A stretch of 64,000 nucleotides of DNA from the NCBI RefSeq assembly GCF_947503705.1, contig NZ_CANNES010000005.1:186001-250000 (forward strand), read 5' to 3'. Of the stretch, positions 37,591-46,925 are shown piece after piece. The DNA is from an uncultured Tateyamaria sp. Lineage in GTDB: Bacteria; Pseudomonadota; Alphaproteobacteria; Rhodobacterales; Rhodobacteraceae. The notes under the pieces were generated by a model that had not been told where the DNA came from, ran no database searches, and worked only from the letters and a program-made list of their open reading frames with translations. The stretch's first letter is position 1. Each line of letters starts with the position of its first letter. The position numbers and the translations under genes are program-made.

Positions 37591-39099
37591 TCACCGGTTG
37601 CCACCGCCAAAACGCGCCGCATCCTCTGCCGCGCGTCGGATGGCACCGGATTTGTGCACGGTCTCCATGAATTCAGCCTCAGGGTCGCTGTCATAGACTA
37701 CGCCGCCGCCTGCCTGGATATAGAGCTTTTGATCCTGCACTACAGCTGTGCGCAATGCGATACACATGTCCATGTCGCCGCCCGCACTGAAATAGCCAAC
37801 GCCACCGCCATAGACGCCGCGCTTTTCGGGTTCCAGCTCGTCGATAATCTCCATCGCGCGGACTTTGGGCGCGCCGGACACGGTGCCCGCTGGCATCCCT
37901 GCAAAGAAGGCGTCAAGTGCATCCTTGCCGGTCTCGAGCTCGCCCACAACGTTGGAGACTATGTGCATCACGTGCGAATACCGCTCGACAATGAATTCTT
38001 CAGTGGGGCGGACAGTGCCGATCTTGGACACGCGCGCCGTGTCGTTGCGGCCCAGATCGAGCAGCATGAGATGTTCGGCCAACTCCTTCTCATCCGCCAA
38101 AAGATCGGCTTCGAGCGCGCGGTCTTCCTCTGGTGTGGCGCCACGTTTGCGGGTGCCTGCGATGGGGCGGATCGTGACTTCGTTTCCAAAGACCCGGACC
38201 AGAATTTCGGGGCTGGCCCCGATGACCTGAAAGCCACCAAAGTTGAAATAGAACATGAACGGCGACGGGTTGGTGCGCCGCAGCGAACGATAGAGCGCAA
38301 AGGGCGGTTCGCGAAACTCCTGGGTCCAGCGTTGGGCCGGGACAACCTGAAAAATATCGCCTGCCTTGATGTAGTCGCGCGCCTTTTCGACTGCCTGCAT
38401 GTAGCCCGATTTGGTGAAATTCGACACCGGCTCCGCAACGGCTCCAGCCTCGCCCAGATCGCGGGTTTCCGAAGGCATCGCGCGTTCCAGATCGCGAACC
38501 GCATCCATCACACGTTCGGCCGCTTGGGCATATGCGGCGCGCGCCGATTGCCCGTCGCTGATCCATGCGGGCGAAACAACCGTCACCTCGCCCTTGACCC
38601 CATCAAGCACCGCAATGACCGACGGGCGCAGCATGATCGCATCCGGCAGGCCCAGCGGGTCGGGGTTCACGTCTGGCAGATGTTCAACCAGCCGGACCAT
38701 ATCATAGCCCAAATAGCCAAAGAGGCCCGCCGCTGCCTGTGGCAGGTCCACGGGCAAGTCGATGCGGCTTTCGGCGATCAGGTCGCGCAGCACGTCGAGG
38801 GGGTTGCCCGGCATGTCCACAAATGCATCCGCATCATAGCGCGCCGTGCGATTGACGGCGGATGTCTCACCCCGGCAACGCCAGACCAGATCAGGCTTCA
38901 TCCCAATGATGGAATAGCGCCCGCGGACTTCACCGCCGGTCACCGATTCCAGAACAAAGGCGTCCTTTTGGGCCCCAGTTAGCTTGAGCATTAGTGACAC
39001 GGGCGTGTCGAGGTCAGCCGCCAACCGGGTATAGACGATCTGGTTTTGCCCCGCCGCGTGTGCTGCTGCAAAGGCGTCATATTCGGGGATCAGGGCCAT
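37591..39099 (-). CDS. trpE: Anthranilate synthase component I
   Basis: Makes anthranilate from chorismate with TrpG. The 502 residues have an N-terminal LMLKLTGAQ region, part of the tryptophan feedback site, and the chorismate-binding C-terminal half (RPIAGTRKRG, MLLDLGRND, VSGAPKVRAMEIIDELEP, IQAGGGVVYDSDPEAE). The ATG overlaps the stop of the PpiD-like gene upstream, so there is no room for a trp leader-peptide attenuator directly in front. Confidence 0.97.
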   Translation of the reverse strand: MALIPEYDAFAAAHAAGQNQIVYTRLAADLDTPVSLMLKLTGAQKDAFVLESVTGGEVRGRYSIIGMKPDLVWRCRGETSAVNRTARYDADAFVDMPGNPLDVLRDLIAESRIDLPVDLPQAAAGLFGYLGYDMVRLVEHLPDVNPDPLGLPDAIMLRPSVIAVLDGVKGEVTVVSPAWISDGQSARAAYAQAAERVMDAVRDLERAMPSETRDLGEAGAVAEPVSNFTKSGYMQAVEKARDYIKAGDIFQVVPAQRWTQEFREPPFALYRSLRRTNPSPFMFYFNFGGFQVIGASPEILVRVFGNEVTIRPIAGTRKRGATPEEDRALEADLLADEKELAEHLMLLDLGRNDTARVSKIGTVRPTEEFIVERYSHVMHIVSNVVGELETGKDALDAFFAGMPAGTVSGAPKVRAMEIIDELEPEKRGVYGGGVGYFSAGGDMDMCIALRTAVVQDQKLYIQAGGGVVYDSDPEAEFMETVHKSGAIRRAAEDAARFGGGNR

Positions 39100-40943
39100 C
39101 AGGGAAAGTTCACATGCACCGCGTCAAGCGCTTGCTGGTTGATCTGTGGGCCCGCGCGCAGCACCACATCTTCGCTGAAGATGGTAAAGATTTCGGCGGC
39201 CAGCAATTGGCCCATTTCTTCGCTCAGCGCTGCGGTTTCGGTTGCAGCCTCGGCGCTGCCGCCAATTGGCGTGATCCCGTCGAGCCGCACAATCAGGATT
39301 GAGCCAAAGCTGGGGATGATCCGGACGTCGCCGGGCTCCATGTCAAAGACTTCGGTCATGAAGGCGGGGGGCGTGCCTTGCACAAATGCGCTGCGGTCCA
39401 GATCGGTCTCGACAATGGAATCGAGCGCCTGGCTGGCAAAGCTTTCGCCTGCTTCCAGGGCAGGTACCACCGCTTCGGCCTGTGCGGTCAGCCGCTGTTC
39501 GGTTTGCTCGGCCTCCCAATTGCCCTGGATATTCAAGCGCGCCTCCTCAAAGGGGGCGGGGCGGGGCGGCAGGATTTCTTCAAGCCGCAGGGCGACTATG
39601 CCGCCTTCGTCCAATTGCACAATCTCGGGAAAATCGTCTTCGCTCAGCGCGGCGGCGGCGTCGCGGAATCCGTCGTAAGCGGCGATGCCCTCACCTTGTG
39701 CGGGAAACCAGTCGATGGTGCCGATCCGCATATCTGTTTCCTGGTCCAACTCTTCGAGGGTCGCACCACCGGCCAGCAAGTTGTCATACTCCTCGGCCAG
39801 TACTGCCACCTGACGGCGGGCCGCGTCGGACGCAAGCTCCTGACGGATCAGGGGGGTCGCATCCTCAAAACTGGTGTTCTGGGCGGGCAGAATGGCGTTT
39901 ACCCTGAACAAGGCTGGTCCGAGCGTCGAAGGCAGAGGGCCGACGACATCGCCCACCTCAGCGTTGAAAACCGCTTCGCCCGCAGCATCCAGTTCGAGGC
40001 GGGACACATCGCCCAAGTCCACATCGCCAAGCGACAGGCCGCGATCCTGCACCAGCGCTTCAAAGGTGGTGCCGTTCACTTCCAACTGTGCTGCGGCTTG
40101 ATCCGCTTCGGCTTCATCCAGATAAACGAGGCGCTCTACGAGGCGGCGCTCGGGCCGATTGTATTCGTTGATCCGGGCCTGATATTCGGCGCGCAGGTCT
40201 TCTTCGTCCACGGCAATCGTGTCGATCAGGTCATCGGGTAGCAAAACGGTGAAGGTTATGCGCTTTGTCTCGGGCAGCTCATAGTCGCCAAGGTTCGCTT
40301 CGTAGTAGGCGCGCAATACCTCATCGGAGGAAGGTTCCAGCGGTTCCGCCAGATCAGAGGTTCCAAGACGGCTCCACGTGAAATCGCGGGTCTCGCCGAG
40401 GAAAGACACCAGCGTTTCGGCATAGGTGTCGGGCATTGTGGTGCCGGACATGATGGCCGCCTGCAAGAGAGAGCGGGCAACCTCCTCGCGCAACTGGGTT
40501 TCAAACTCGGCCTCAGATGTGCCCGCTTGATCCAGTGCAAAGCTATAGGCGTCGCGGTCGAAACTGCCATCGACACCCTGGAAAGATGGGATGTTCAATA
40601 TCTCGTCACGCAAGGCTTCGTCACCGACGCTCAGGCCCATTTGTTCCGCCTCGTGATCCAAGGCGCGGGCGCGCACGATCCGCGCTAAAACCGCTTGATC
40701 AAGCCCAATGGCGCGTGCTTGGGCGAAGGTCAGCGGGTTGCCGGTTTCGGCGCTGACCGCCTGAATTTCCTGGCTAAGGGTGCGGGCATAGAGGTTGATG
40801 TCGATATATTTGTCACCGACCTGGCCCACGGTGCGCAGGGTGCCGGTGAGGCTGGTGGCCCCAAAGCCGCCCAGGCCCAGGATCAAAAGACCCATCAGAA
40901 TCCACACGGCGGTTTTCGAAAGTGTATTTGAGCCCTTGGCCAT
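39099..40943 (-). CDS. PpiD-like periplasmic peptidyl-prolyl isomerase/chaperone
   Basis: A 614-residue protein with one N-terminal membrane anchor (AVWILMGLLILGLGGFGAT), a SurA_N-like helical domain, a rotamase-like region in the middle and a long helical C-terminus. The layout is that of PpiD, which assists folding of exported outer-membrane proteins at the inner-membrane surface. Parvulin active-site residues are weakly conserved, so isomerase activity is uncertain. It overlaps trpE by one base; its promoter should be in 40944-41019. Confidence 0.85.
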   Translation of the reverse strand: MAKGSNTLSKTAVWILMGLLILGLGGFGATSLTGTLRTVGQVGDKYIDINLYARTLSQEIQAVSAETGNPLTFAQARAIGLDQAVLARIVRARALDHEAEQMGLSVGDEALRDEILNIPSFQGVDGSFDRDAYSFALDQAGTSEAEFETQLREEVARSLLQAAIMSGTTMPDTYAETLVSFLGETRDFTWSRLGTSDLAEPLEPSSDEVLRAYYEANLGDYELPETKRITFTVLLPDDLIDTIAVDEEDLRAEYQARINEYNRPERRLVERLVYLDEAEADQAAAQLEVNGTTFEALVQDRGLSLGDVDLGDVSRLELDAAGEAVFNAEVGDVVGPLPSTLGPALFRVNAILPAQNTSFEDATPLIRQELASDAARRQVAVLAEEYDNLLAGGATLEELDQETDMRIGTIDWFPAQGEGIAAYDGFRDAAAALSEDDFPEIVQLDEGGIVALRLEEILPPRPAPFEEARLNIQGNWEAEQTEQRLTAQAEAVVPALEAGESFASQALDSIVETDLDRSAFVQGTPPAFMTEVFDMEPGDVRIIPSFGSILIVRLDGITPIGGSAEAATETAALSEEMGQLLAAEIFTIFSEDVVLRAGPQINQQALDAVHVNFP

Positions 40944-41019
40944 GCTTGCCCTCGCTTGGGATTTCTGCGCGTTTCACGCTGTCTATCCGGGGGCTGGCCC
41001 GCCGGCAAGGGCGTTTGGG

Positions 41020-42195
41020 TCAGAGGTCGAAAGCTGACAGCCTTGTGTACAATTCCGCGATGCCGCCTGCGTCCAGATTGGCAAAGGCGATGCGCAATTG
41101 TGCCGCCCCGTCAGGTGCGTTTTCGGGCCAGAACATAGTACCGGGCAGGCACAGGATCCCTGCCTCTTTGACCAACAAAGGCGCCAGATCCGCCGAGGAC
41201 ATGGCGAATGGGTGTTGGACATAAGCGAAATAAGCGCCGAGGCCCAAAAGCTGCCAACCCTTGACCGCAAGCTTTGGGAAACCATCGGTGATGGCGGCGC
41301 GCCGTGCCAGGATTTCTTCGCGCTCTCCGGCCACCCACTGGCCAAGGTTTTCAAGACCCCACAGGGCGGCGTGTTGCCCAATCTGACCGGGGCAGATGGC
41401 AACGGTGTCGAGAAACTTTTCCGCCTCGGCAAGGCGGGCCGGGGACGCGATCAAAGCGCCCACGCGGTGGCCTGTCAGCCTATACGCTTTTGAAAAGGAA
41501 TAGAGGTGAATGAACGTGTCCTGCCAATCCGGTTGCTGGAACAGCGCGTGAGGTGGGCCGGACCGGCTGTCAAAATCGCGGTAGGTTTCGTCGACGATCA
41601 GAGCAAGCCCGTGGTCGCGAGCCAGTGTGTAAAAGGCCAAGAGCAAATCGGCTGGATATTCGACACCAGCGGGGTTGTTGGGGCTGACCAGCGCGATGGC
41701 ACGGGTGCGATCAGTGATCAGGGCGCGGGCCGCGTCCACACTGGGCAGCATTCCCTCGCCTACGGGCAGAGGAACAGACCGAACCCCGGCCATGTCCAAC
41801 CACATTTTGTGATTGAAATACCAAGGGGTGGGCAGGATCACCTCGTCACTCTCATCACATAGCGTGGCAATGGCGGCGGCAAAGGCTTGATTGCAACCCG
41901 ACGTGATGGCCACGTGTTCAGGGCCAGTGGTTGCCTTGTAATGCGTGTTGATCTGAGCGCTGAGACCTGCGCGTAGGTCTTCATTGCCCAAGACTGGGCC
42001 ATAAAGATGCGCGTCATCCCGTGTCAGCGCCGCATCGGCCATGGCCTGACGCAGTGCCTGTGGCGGTGGGTCCACGGGAGCCGCTTGGCTGACATTCATC
42101 AGCGGACGATCCGCAGGGAACGTCACGCCGTCCAACCAGCGGCGCGCCTCCATAACGGGGGGGGCGAATGTGGCGGCGGTGCGAGACAGGGGCAT
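41020..42195 (-). CDS. Class I/II aminotransferase
   Basis: A 391-residue fold-type I PLP enzyme. The cofactor lysine is in YSFSKAYRLTGHRVG (about residue 239), with SPNNPAGV and VDETYRDF as the other PLP contacts. It belongs to the broad aspartate/aromatic aminotransferase group; substrate unknown. It lies between the PpiD-like gene and gpt on the same strand, and a GC-rich repeat follows upstream of its start. Confidence 0.88.
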   Translation of the reverse strand: MPLSRTAATFAPPVMEARRWLDGVTFPADRPLMNVSQAAPVDPPPQALRQAMADAALTRDDAHLYGPVLGNEDLRAGLSAQINTHYKATTGPEHVAITSGCNQAFAAAIATLCDESDEVILPTPWYFNHKMWLDMAGVRSVPLPVGEGMLPSVDAARALITDRTRAIALVSPNNPAGVEYPADLLLAFYTLARDHGLALIVDETYRDFDSRSGPPHALFQQPDWQDTFIHLYSFSKAYRLTGHRVGALIASPARLAEAEKFLDTVAICPGQIGQHAALWGLENLGQWVAGEREEILARRAAITDGFPKLAVKGWQLLGLGAYFAYVQHPFAMSSADLAPLLVKEAGILCLPGTMFWPENAPDGAAQLRIAFANLDAGGIAELYTRLSAFDL

Positions 42196-42220
42196 GGCGC
42201 GGCTCCGGTGGCTGGTGTCG

Positions 42221-42255
42221 GAGCCTCCGGCGGGGGTATTTTGAGCCAGCAGAGC
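42221..42255 (+). repeat. Copy 4 of dispersed GC-rich intergenic repeat
   Basis: A shortened copy: GAGCCTCCGGCGGGGGTATTTT followed by GAGCCAGCAGAGC, in the gap between gpt and the aminotransferase gene. The tail GTATTTTGAGCCAG resembles the tails of the other copies; the first hairpin arm is reduced. Confidence 0.45.
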
Positions 42256-42320
42256 TATCGTCTCTTACTTCAATTGGTCCAAAATATCCTTGCCGAAGGC
42301 AGGAATTCTCGTGTCGTGGT

Positions 42321-42839
42321 TCAGTCGGTGCCGCGATAAGGCTCAACATATTGAAGCGCCATATCCCAAGGGAAAAAGATCCATGTGTCTTGGCTCACGC
42401 CAGTGATAAACGTATCCACCTGGGGCTCGCCCGAGGGTTTGGCATAGACGGTAGCGAAATGGGCGTTGGGATAAAGGCTGCGCACCAGCTCCAGGGTTTT
42501 GCCGCTGTCCACCAGATCGTCCACGATCAGGATGCCCGTGCCGTCCCCCATCATGTCGCGGTCAGGGGATTTGAGCACTTCGGCGTCGCGACGCTGATCG
42601 GCTTTGCCGCCGCCCGAATGGTAGGATTTGACGCTGATCGTGTCGACGGTGCGGATATCAAGCTCGCGGGCCACGATCATGGCAGGCGCCATGCCGCCGC
42701 GTGTAATGGCGACAACCGCGCGCCAGCTGCCGTCATCGGGGCCTTTGCCATCCAACCGCCAGGCCAGTGCGCGGCTGTCGCGGTGCATCTGATCCCAGCT
42801 GACGTGGAACCCTTTTTCATGGGGGAGGCGATCTGCCAT
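42321..42839 (-). CDS. gpt: Xanthine phosphoribosyltransferase
   Basis: Purine salvage enzyme converting xanthine and guanine with PRPP to nucleotides. The 172-residue protein has the PRPP-binding motif [15 protein letters not shown] (about residues 103-117), [10 protein letters not shown] and a C-terminal DTWIFFPWD segment characteristic of Gpt. It starts 4 bases after the LysE-family gene on the same strand. Confidence 0.93.
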   Translation of the reverse strand: MADRLPHEKGFHVSWDQMHRDSRALAWRLDGKGPDDGSWRAVVAITRGGMAPAMIVARELDIRTVDTISVKSYHSGGGKADQRRDAEVLKSPDRDMMGDGTGILIVDDLVDSGKTLELVRSLYPNAHFATVYAKPSGEPQVDTFITGVSQDTWIFFPWDMALQYVEPYRGTD

Positions 42840-42842
42840 GGT

Positions 42843-43451
42843 TTATTTCTCCAGGATCAGGCGCAGGCCAAGCGCGCCCAAGAGCGTCGCGGCGATGCGG
42901 TCAAAGATGGGTTTGAGGCTCAGGTAGCCACGGCGCACCTGCGGGGTGCTGAGCGCAAGCGCGAGACCGGTGTAAAAGATCAACTCGAGTGCGAGGTGGT
43001 TCAGAACGATGAAGCCGATATCGATAGCCGCGAGGCCTTTTGGAAAGATCACGACAATCACGGCGGCGGCAAAGAGCATGGATTTCGGGTTACCGAAATT
43101 CAGCAACATACCCGACAGTACGGCTCGACCTCGTGGCAGGGGCGCGTTGCCCATCGGCGCGTTGGCATGGCGCCACGTCTGGATGGCAATCCAGATCAGA
43201 TAAAGCGCGCCGCCGACTTTCAGGGCCGTGTAGGCCCATGGAAAGAGAGAAAAAACCACATCAAGCCCCAGCAGCGCCGCGAGCGTCCAGACCGCCGCGG
43301 CCATTCCGAGGCCGATACCTGTTGCAATCCCGGCGGTCCGCCCACCTGTCACCGTCGCGCGCGTGATGAACAGCATCGCGGCCCCCGGCGACAGGAGTGC
43401 CGCCAAAAGCACGGTGTTGAAGGCCACAAGCTCCGCCAGGGTCAGCGTCAT
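42843..43451 (-). CDS. LysE/RhtB-family amino acid exporter
   Basis: A 202-residue inner-membrane protein with about six helices. The N-terminal segment LLSPGAAMLFITRATVTGGRTAGIATGIG is the LysE/RhtB signature. Exports amino acids or related small molecules; the substrate is unknown. Tightly packed between fabI (3-base gap) and gpt. Confidence 0.86.
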   Translation of the reverse strand: MTLTLAELVAFNTVLLAALLSPGAAMLFITRATVTGGRTAGIATGIGLGMAAAVWTLAALLGLDVVFSLFPWAYTALKVGGALYLIWIAIQTWRHANAPMGNAPLPRGRAVLSGMLLNFGNPKSMLFAAAVIVVIFPKGLAAIDIGFIVLNHLALELIFYTGLALALSTPQVRRGYLSLKPIFDRIAATLLGALGLRLILEK

Positions 43452-43454
43452 GGA

Positions 43455-44261
43455 TTAGCCCTTTGAAATATCGGGGGCGTCGACGGCCTTCATCCCAACA
43501 ACATGATAGCCTGCGTCGACGTGCAGGTTTTCACCCGTGGTGCCCGAACCGAGATCAGAGAGCAGGTAGAGCGCCGATTTGCCAACGTCTTCGATAGTCA
43601 CGTTGCGGCGCAGGGGCGAGTTATACTCGTTCCACTTCATGATATAGCGGAAATCACCGATGCCGGATGCGGCCAGCGTCTTGATCGGACCCGCCGAGAT
43701 GGCGTTGACGCGGATGTTGTCCTTGCCCAGGTCCTCGGCGAGGTATTTGACCGACGCCTCAAGAGCGGCCTTGGCCACGCCCATCACGTTGTAATGGGGC
43801 ATGACCTGTTCGGCTCCGTAATAGGTGAGTGTCACGGCGCTGCCGCCGTTCTTCATCATCTTTTCGGCTCGCTGCATCACTGCGGTAAAGGAATAGACCG
43901 AGATGTCCATCGTCAGGTTGAAGTTTGGCCGGCTGGTGTCGACATAGCGACCGCGCAACTCGTTCTTGTCGGAAAAACCGATGGCGTGGACGATGAAATC
44001 CAGGTTGTCCCAACGTTCTTTGAGGTCCGAGAACAATGCATCAATCGACGCCTCGTCGCCCACATCGCAGGGCAGAACGATATCGCTACCCAATTGGGCA
44101 GCCAGCGGATCAACCCGTTTCTTCAGCGCATCACCCTGATAGGAAAAGGCCAGTTCTGCCCCTGCATCGCGCAACATCTTGGCGATGCCCCACGCAATGG
44201 ATTTGTCATTGGCCAGGCCCATGATCAGACCCCGCTTGCCTGTCATAAGTTCGTTTGCCAT
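43455..44261 (-). CDS. fabI: Enoyl-[acyl-carrier-protein] reductase [NADH] FabI
   Basis: Last reduction step of fatty acid elongation. About 268 residues of short-chain dehydrogenase fold. FabI marks are GLANDKSIAWGIA (cofactor), the wide Y-X6-K pair in YYGAEQVMPHYNVMGVAKAAL, and ISAGPIKTLAASGI. MANELMTGKRG is taken as the start; an ATG four codons upstream (44273) is equally open but has no spaced Shine-Dalgarno. Divergent from pdxH. Confidence 0.95.
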   Translation of the reverse strand: MANELMTGKRGLIMGLANDKSIAWGIAKMLRDAGAELAFSYQGDALKKRVDPLAAQLGSDIVLPCDVGDEASIDALFSDLKERWDNLDFIVHAIGFSDKNELRGRYVDTSRPNFNLTMDISVYSFTAVMQRAEKMMKNGGSAVTLTYYGAEQVMPHYNVMGVAKAALEASVKYLAEDLGKDNIRVNAISAGPIKTLAASGIGDFRYIMKWNEYNSPLRRNVTIEDVGKSALYLLSDLGSGTTGENLHVDAGYHVVGMKAVDAPDISKG

Positions 44262-44396
44262 TGCACTGCCCATCCCGTCGCCGTTTCTGGCGCTCAGCTT
44301 TAGGCTATAGACCTGAGCGCATCAAGAGAGCGAAAGCGTGGTTGATCCGGGTTGGTCGCAGCGCTAGCTCTGATGGGAGCAGGAATGGAGACGAAA

Positions 44397-45002
44397 ATGG
44401 CAGACCGTGATGGCAAATTTGCAGGGGACGACCCGTTCGAGATTGCTCGCACTTGGTTGGCTGAGGCGCAGGCGGCCGAGGTCAACGATCCCAACGCCAT
44501 TGCCCTGAGCACGGTGGATGCAGGCGGTATGCCCAATGTTCGGATGGTTCTGCTCAAGGACATCGAGGATGACGCTTTTGTCTTTTACACCAACTACACC
44601 AGCGCAAAGGCAGGGGAATTGGATCAGGCAGGCAAGGCGGCGTTCGTGATGCATTGGAAATCCCTGCACCGTCAAATAAGGGTGCGCGGTGTTGTCACCA
44701 AGGAAGACGGGCCAAAGGCGGATGCCTATTATGCGTCCCGTTCTCTGAAATCCCGGTTGGGGGCTTGGGCCTCCGATCAAAGCAAGCCGCTTGATGGGCG
44801 TGCGAGCCTCATGGCCAAGGTTGCCAAAGTGACAGCGCAACACGGAACAAACCCGTCGCGGCCACCCTTTTGGGGGGGGTACCGGATTACACCGACCGAG
44901 ATTGAATTCTGGGCGGATGGGGCGTTTCGCCTACATGACAGGTTCCGCTGGCGGCGCGAAAATCCCGGCTCTGCATGGGAGATTTGCCGCCTCAACCCAT
45001 GA
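44397..45002 (+). CDS. pdxH: Pyridoxamine 5'-phosphate oxidase
   Basis: FMN enzyme oxidising PNP/PMP to pyridoxal phosphate. The 201 residues include [34 protein letters not shown] and [15 protein letters not shown], all typical of PdxH. The ATG at 44397 is preceded by GGAG at a proper distance; an ATG at 44385 is also possible. The stop is directly followed by the palindrome at 45003. Confidence 0.95.
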   Translation: MADRDGKFAGDDPFEIARTWLAEAQAAEVNDPNAIALSTVDAGGMPNVRMVLLKDIEDDAFVFYTNYTSAKAGELDQAGKAAFVMHWKSLHRQIRVRGVVTKEDGPKADAYYASRSLKSRLGAWASDQSKPLDGRASLMAKVAKVTAQHGTNPSRPPFWGGYRITPTEIEFWADGAFRLHDRFRWRRENPGSAWEICRLNP

Positions 45003-45021
45003 ATTTCACGTGACGTGAAAT
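45003..45021. promoter_or_regulatory. 19-bp perfect palindrome upstream of cold-shock gene
   Basis: ATTTCACGT-G-ACGTGAAAT, a perfect palindrome with 9-base arms, begins right after the pdxH stop and ends 97 bases before the cold-shock gene GTG. The one-base centre makes an RNA hairpin unlikely to be its main role. It looks like a dimeric repressor or activator operator; the regulator is unknown. Confidence 0.5.
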
Positions 45022-45118
45022 GCAAGATAATGAAAATAAAAGCTTTTTTACTGCTTGAAAAGGGAGTGCAAAATATCGCAAGTCTTGGAGGCGACACAAC
45101 ACTCAAGAAAGACCCCAC

Positions 45119-45655
45119 GTGTCAGAACACTCAACAGATACCGACCTTGTCACTGGCACAGTGAAATGGTTCGACCCCGTGAAGGGCTTTGGCTTTGTCG
45201 TCGCGGATACCGGCGGCCCGGATATCCTTTTGCACGTCAATGTGTTGCGCAATTTCGGGCAGTCGTCGATCGCGGATGGCGCGGCCCTGGAGATTCGTAT
45301 TCAAAAAACGGATCGTGGCGTTCAAGCCGTCGAAGTGATGCATGTCGTGCCGCCTGTGCAGGACGCCCCACACTCCTTGACGGATATCGCTGAACTGGAT
45401 GACGCCGACGTCGCCCAAGCGCCGCTGCAACCGGGGCGCGTCAAGTGGTTTGACAAGGGCAAGGGTTTTGGTTTTGCCAATGTGTTCGGCCATGCAGCGG
45501 ATGTGTTTTTGCATGTCGAAGTGCTGCGCCGGTCGGGCTTGTCCGATTTGCAGCCGGGCGAGGCGCTGGCGATGCGGGTGATTGATGGCAAACGGGGGCA
45601 GATGGCGGCCGAAGTGCTGGCCTGGGAGGCCGCCTTGCCTCGTGAGAATGAATAA
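45119..45655 (+). CDS. Protein with two tandem cold-shock domains
   Basis: A 178-residue nucleic-acid-binding protein with two CspA-type OB folds. Domain 1 starts GTVKWFDPVKGFGFV (about residue 13) and domain 2 GRVKWFDKGKGFGFA (about residue 102), each with RNP1-like aromatic residues and a DILLHV/DVFLHV RNP2. The two are joined by a linker of about 25 residues. Double CSD proteins are usual in alphaproteobacteria and bind single-stranded RNA. The start is GTG. The 116-base leader contains A/T-rich sequence and a palindrome at its far end. Confidence 0.92.
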   Translation: MSEHSTDTDLVTGTVKWFDPVKGFGFVVADTGGPDILLHVNVLRNFGQSSIADGAALEIRIQKTDRGVQAVEVMHVVPPVQDAPHSLTDIAELDDADVAQAPLQPGRVKWFDKGKGFGFANVFGHAADVFLHVEVLRRSGLSDLQPGEALAMRVIDGKRGQMAAEVLAWEAALPRENE

Positions 45656-46136
45656 CCTACCGTACCGTATGTGCGCCCGTGGCGCTTTTGCCATGCTGCT
45701 TTGGCCGGGATTGGCGGCAGTTGCATTCGCTGCGTGTCGGGACGACACAGTTTGGATCCGCGGCGAATTTGGCCAAGCCCGTTTCGCCGTTGAAATTGCA
45801 GATGATGGTGAAGAACGGGCTCTGGGCCTGATGCACCGCACCGAGATGGCCAGCTCTGCGGGCATGCTTTTCGTCTACCCCAAACCCGGTGCGTTGTCTT
45901 TCTGGATGCGTAACACCTTGATCGAACTTGATATGCTCTTTGTCGGCCCGACGGGTGTGGTCAAACACATCCACCACCGGGCCGTTCCACTGAGCGAAGA
46001 GCCGATAAATGGCGGGGATGGTTTGACCCACGTCCTTGAGATCAACGGCGGTATGTCGCGCCTGCTCGGATTGGATGTTGGCGACCAGTTGCGACACCCG
46101 AGCTTTGACCAATCCATTGCTGCTTGGCCTTGTTGA
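45648..46136 (+). CDS. DUF192 family secreted protein
   Basis: A 162-residue protein with a signal peptide (FAMLLWPGLAAVAFA, cleavage before ACRDD) and a DUF192 domain (ERALGLMHRTEM, MLFVYPKPGALSFWMRNTLIELDMLFV, GVVKHIH). Function of DUF192 is not established. The chosen ATG overlaps the cold-shock stop by 8 bases; a later ATG at 45669 is possible. It probably shares the cold-shock mRNA. Confidence 0.83.
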   Translation: MNNLPYRMCARGAFAMLLWPGLAAVAFAACRDDTVWIRGEFGQARFAVEIADDGEERALGLMHRTEMASSAGMLFVYPKPGALSFWMRNTLIELDMLFVGPTGVVKHIHHRAVPLSEEPINGGDGLTHVLEINGGMSRLLGLDVGDQLRHPSFDQSIAAWPC

Positions 46137-46275
46137 GTGGGCGCATCGGCGCTGACCTATGCTCGAATTGGTGTATCGCTCGGTATCTGGCAGTGACAAA
46201 GCGCAATTCTGACCCATTTCTGCTCGCGATAGGGCTTTTCAATTCGTCAAAGCATGTCTAAGAGGGGCGCACGGT

Positions 46276-46352
46276 CGGAGCGTGGCGCAGCCTGGTAGCG
46301 CACCTGTTTTGGGTACAGGGGGTCGGAGGTTCGAATCCTCTCGCTCCGACCA
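46276..46352 (+). tRNA. tRNA-Pro (anticodon TGG)
   Basis: A 77-base cloverleaf: acceptor CGGAGCG/CGCTCCG, D arm with GCGCAGCCTGGTAGCGC, anticodon stem CCTGT/ACAGG around TTTGGGT (anticodon TGG), T arm GGAGG-TTCGAAT-CCTC, and an encoded CCA end. No integrated element is seen at its 3' end. Confidence 0.97.
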
Positions 46353-46383
46353 TTTCCCCATATAACTGTTCTTTTGGATTTGC

Positions 46384-46863
46384 TCAGTCGTTGGCGGCGA
46401 TGCCACCGGTGGCTTGCAAAAGTTCGTCCATCAACCGATCCAGCGACCTTTGCTTGAAATAGATGCGGCGCGGGTTTCCGGATTTTTGGATAACCTCGGC
46501 AAAATAGGACATCTCGACGAGAAAACGGTCGTCAATCGCATCGGTTTCTTTTTGAACAACAAGGGCGGGTGCTTCGAGTGCGCCGTCATATTGGAGCACA
46601 AGAAACGCAGCCATATCAGGCGGTGGCAGGATCCGGCATTGCACCACGGTGCGCGAGACCTGCATGATTTGGTCACCGGGCGAGTCGCAATTTGCCCGAA
46701 ACGCATCATCCAGCGGTTCCGGCATTTGCTCAAAAAACGCGCGTCTCACGGGCAGGTCTTGTTCCGAAGTCACAATTGTCTCTACATATTGTGGTGCACA
46801 ACCCGACACTGCGACGGCGATAAGGGCGAAAGCGGGTCGCAAAAGGGGCCTGAAAACGGACAT
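46384..46863 (-). CDS. Lipoprotein of unknown function
   Basis: A 159-residue protein with an N-terminal signal ending in the lipobox VSGC (cysteine 22), so probably lipid-anchored in the envelope. The mature part (DLPVRRAFFEQMPEPLDDAFRANCDSPGD...) is not one I can place in a family. It converges on tRNA-Pro and is divergent from nrdJ. Confidence 0.7.
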   Translation of the reverse strand: MSVFRPLLRPAFALIAVAVSGCAPQYVETIVTSEQDLPVRRAFFEQMPEPLDDAFRANCDSPGDQIMQVSRTVVQCRILPPPDMAAFLVLQYDGALEAPALVVQKETDAIDDRFLVEMSYFAEVIQKSGNPRRIYFKQRSLDRLMDELLQATGGIAAND

Positions 46864-46925
46864 GTTGCAAGATCAACATATTTTCCGCAGCGCGGCAAAA
46901 CCTTTCTCGGTCGGCGGGCATGTTC

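Noticed and set aside
37489-38982. 497-codon open frame antisense to trpE
   Set aside because: Shadow frame; trpE shows all family motifs on the other strand.
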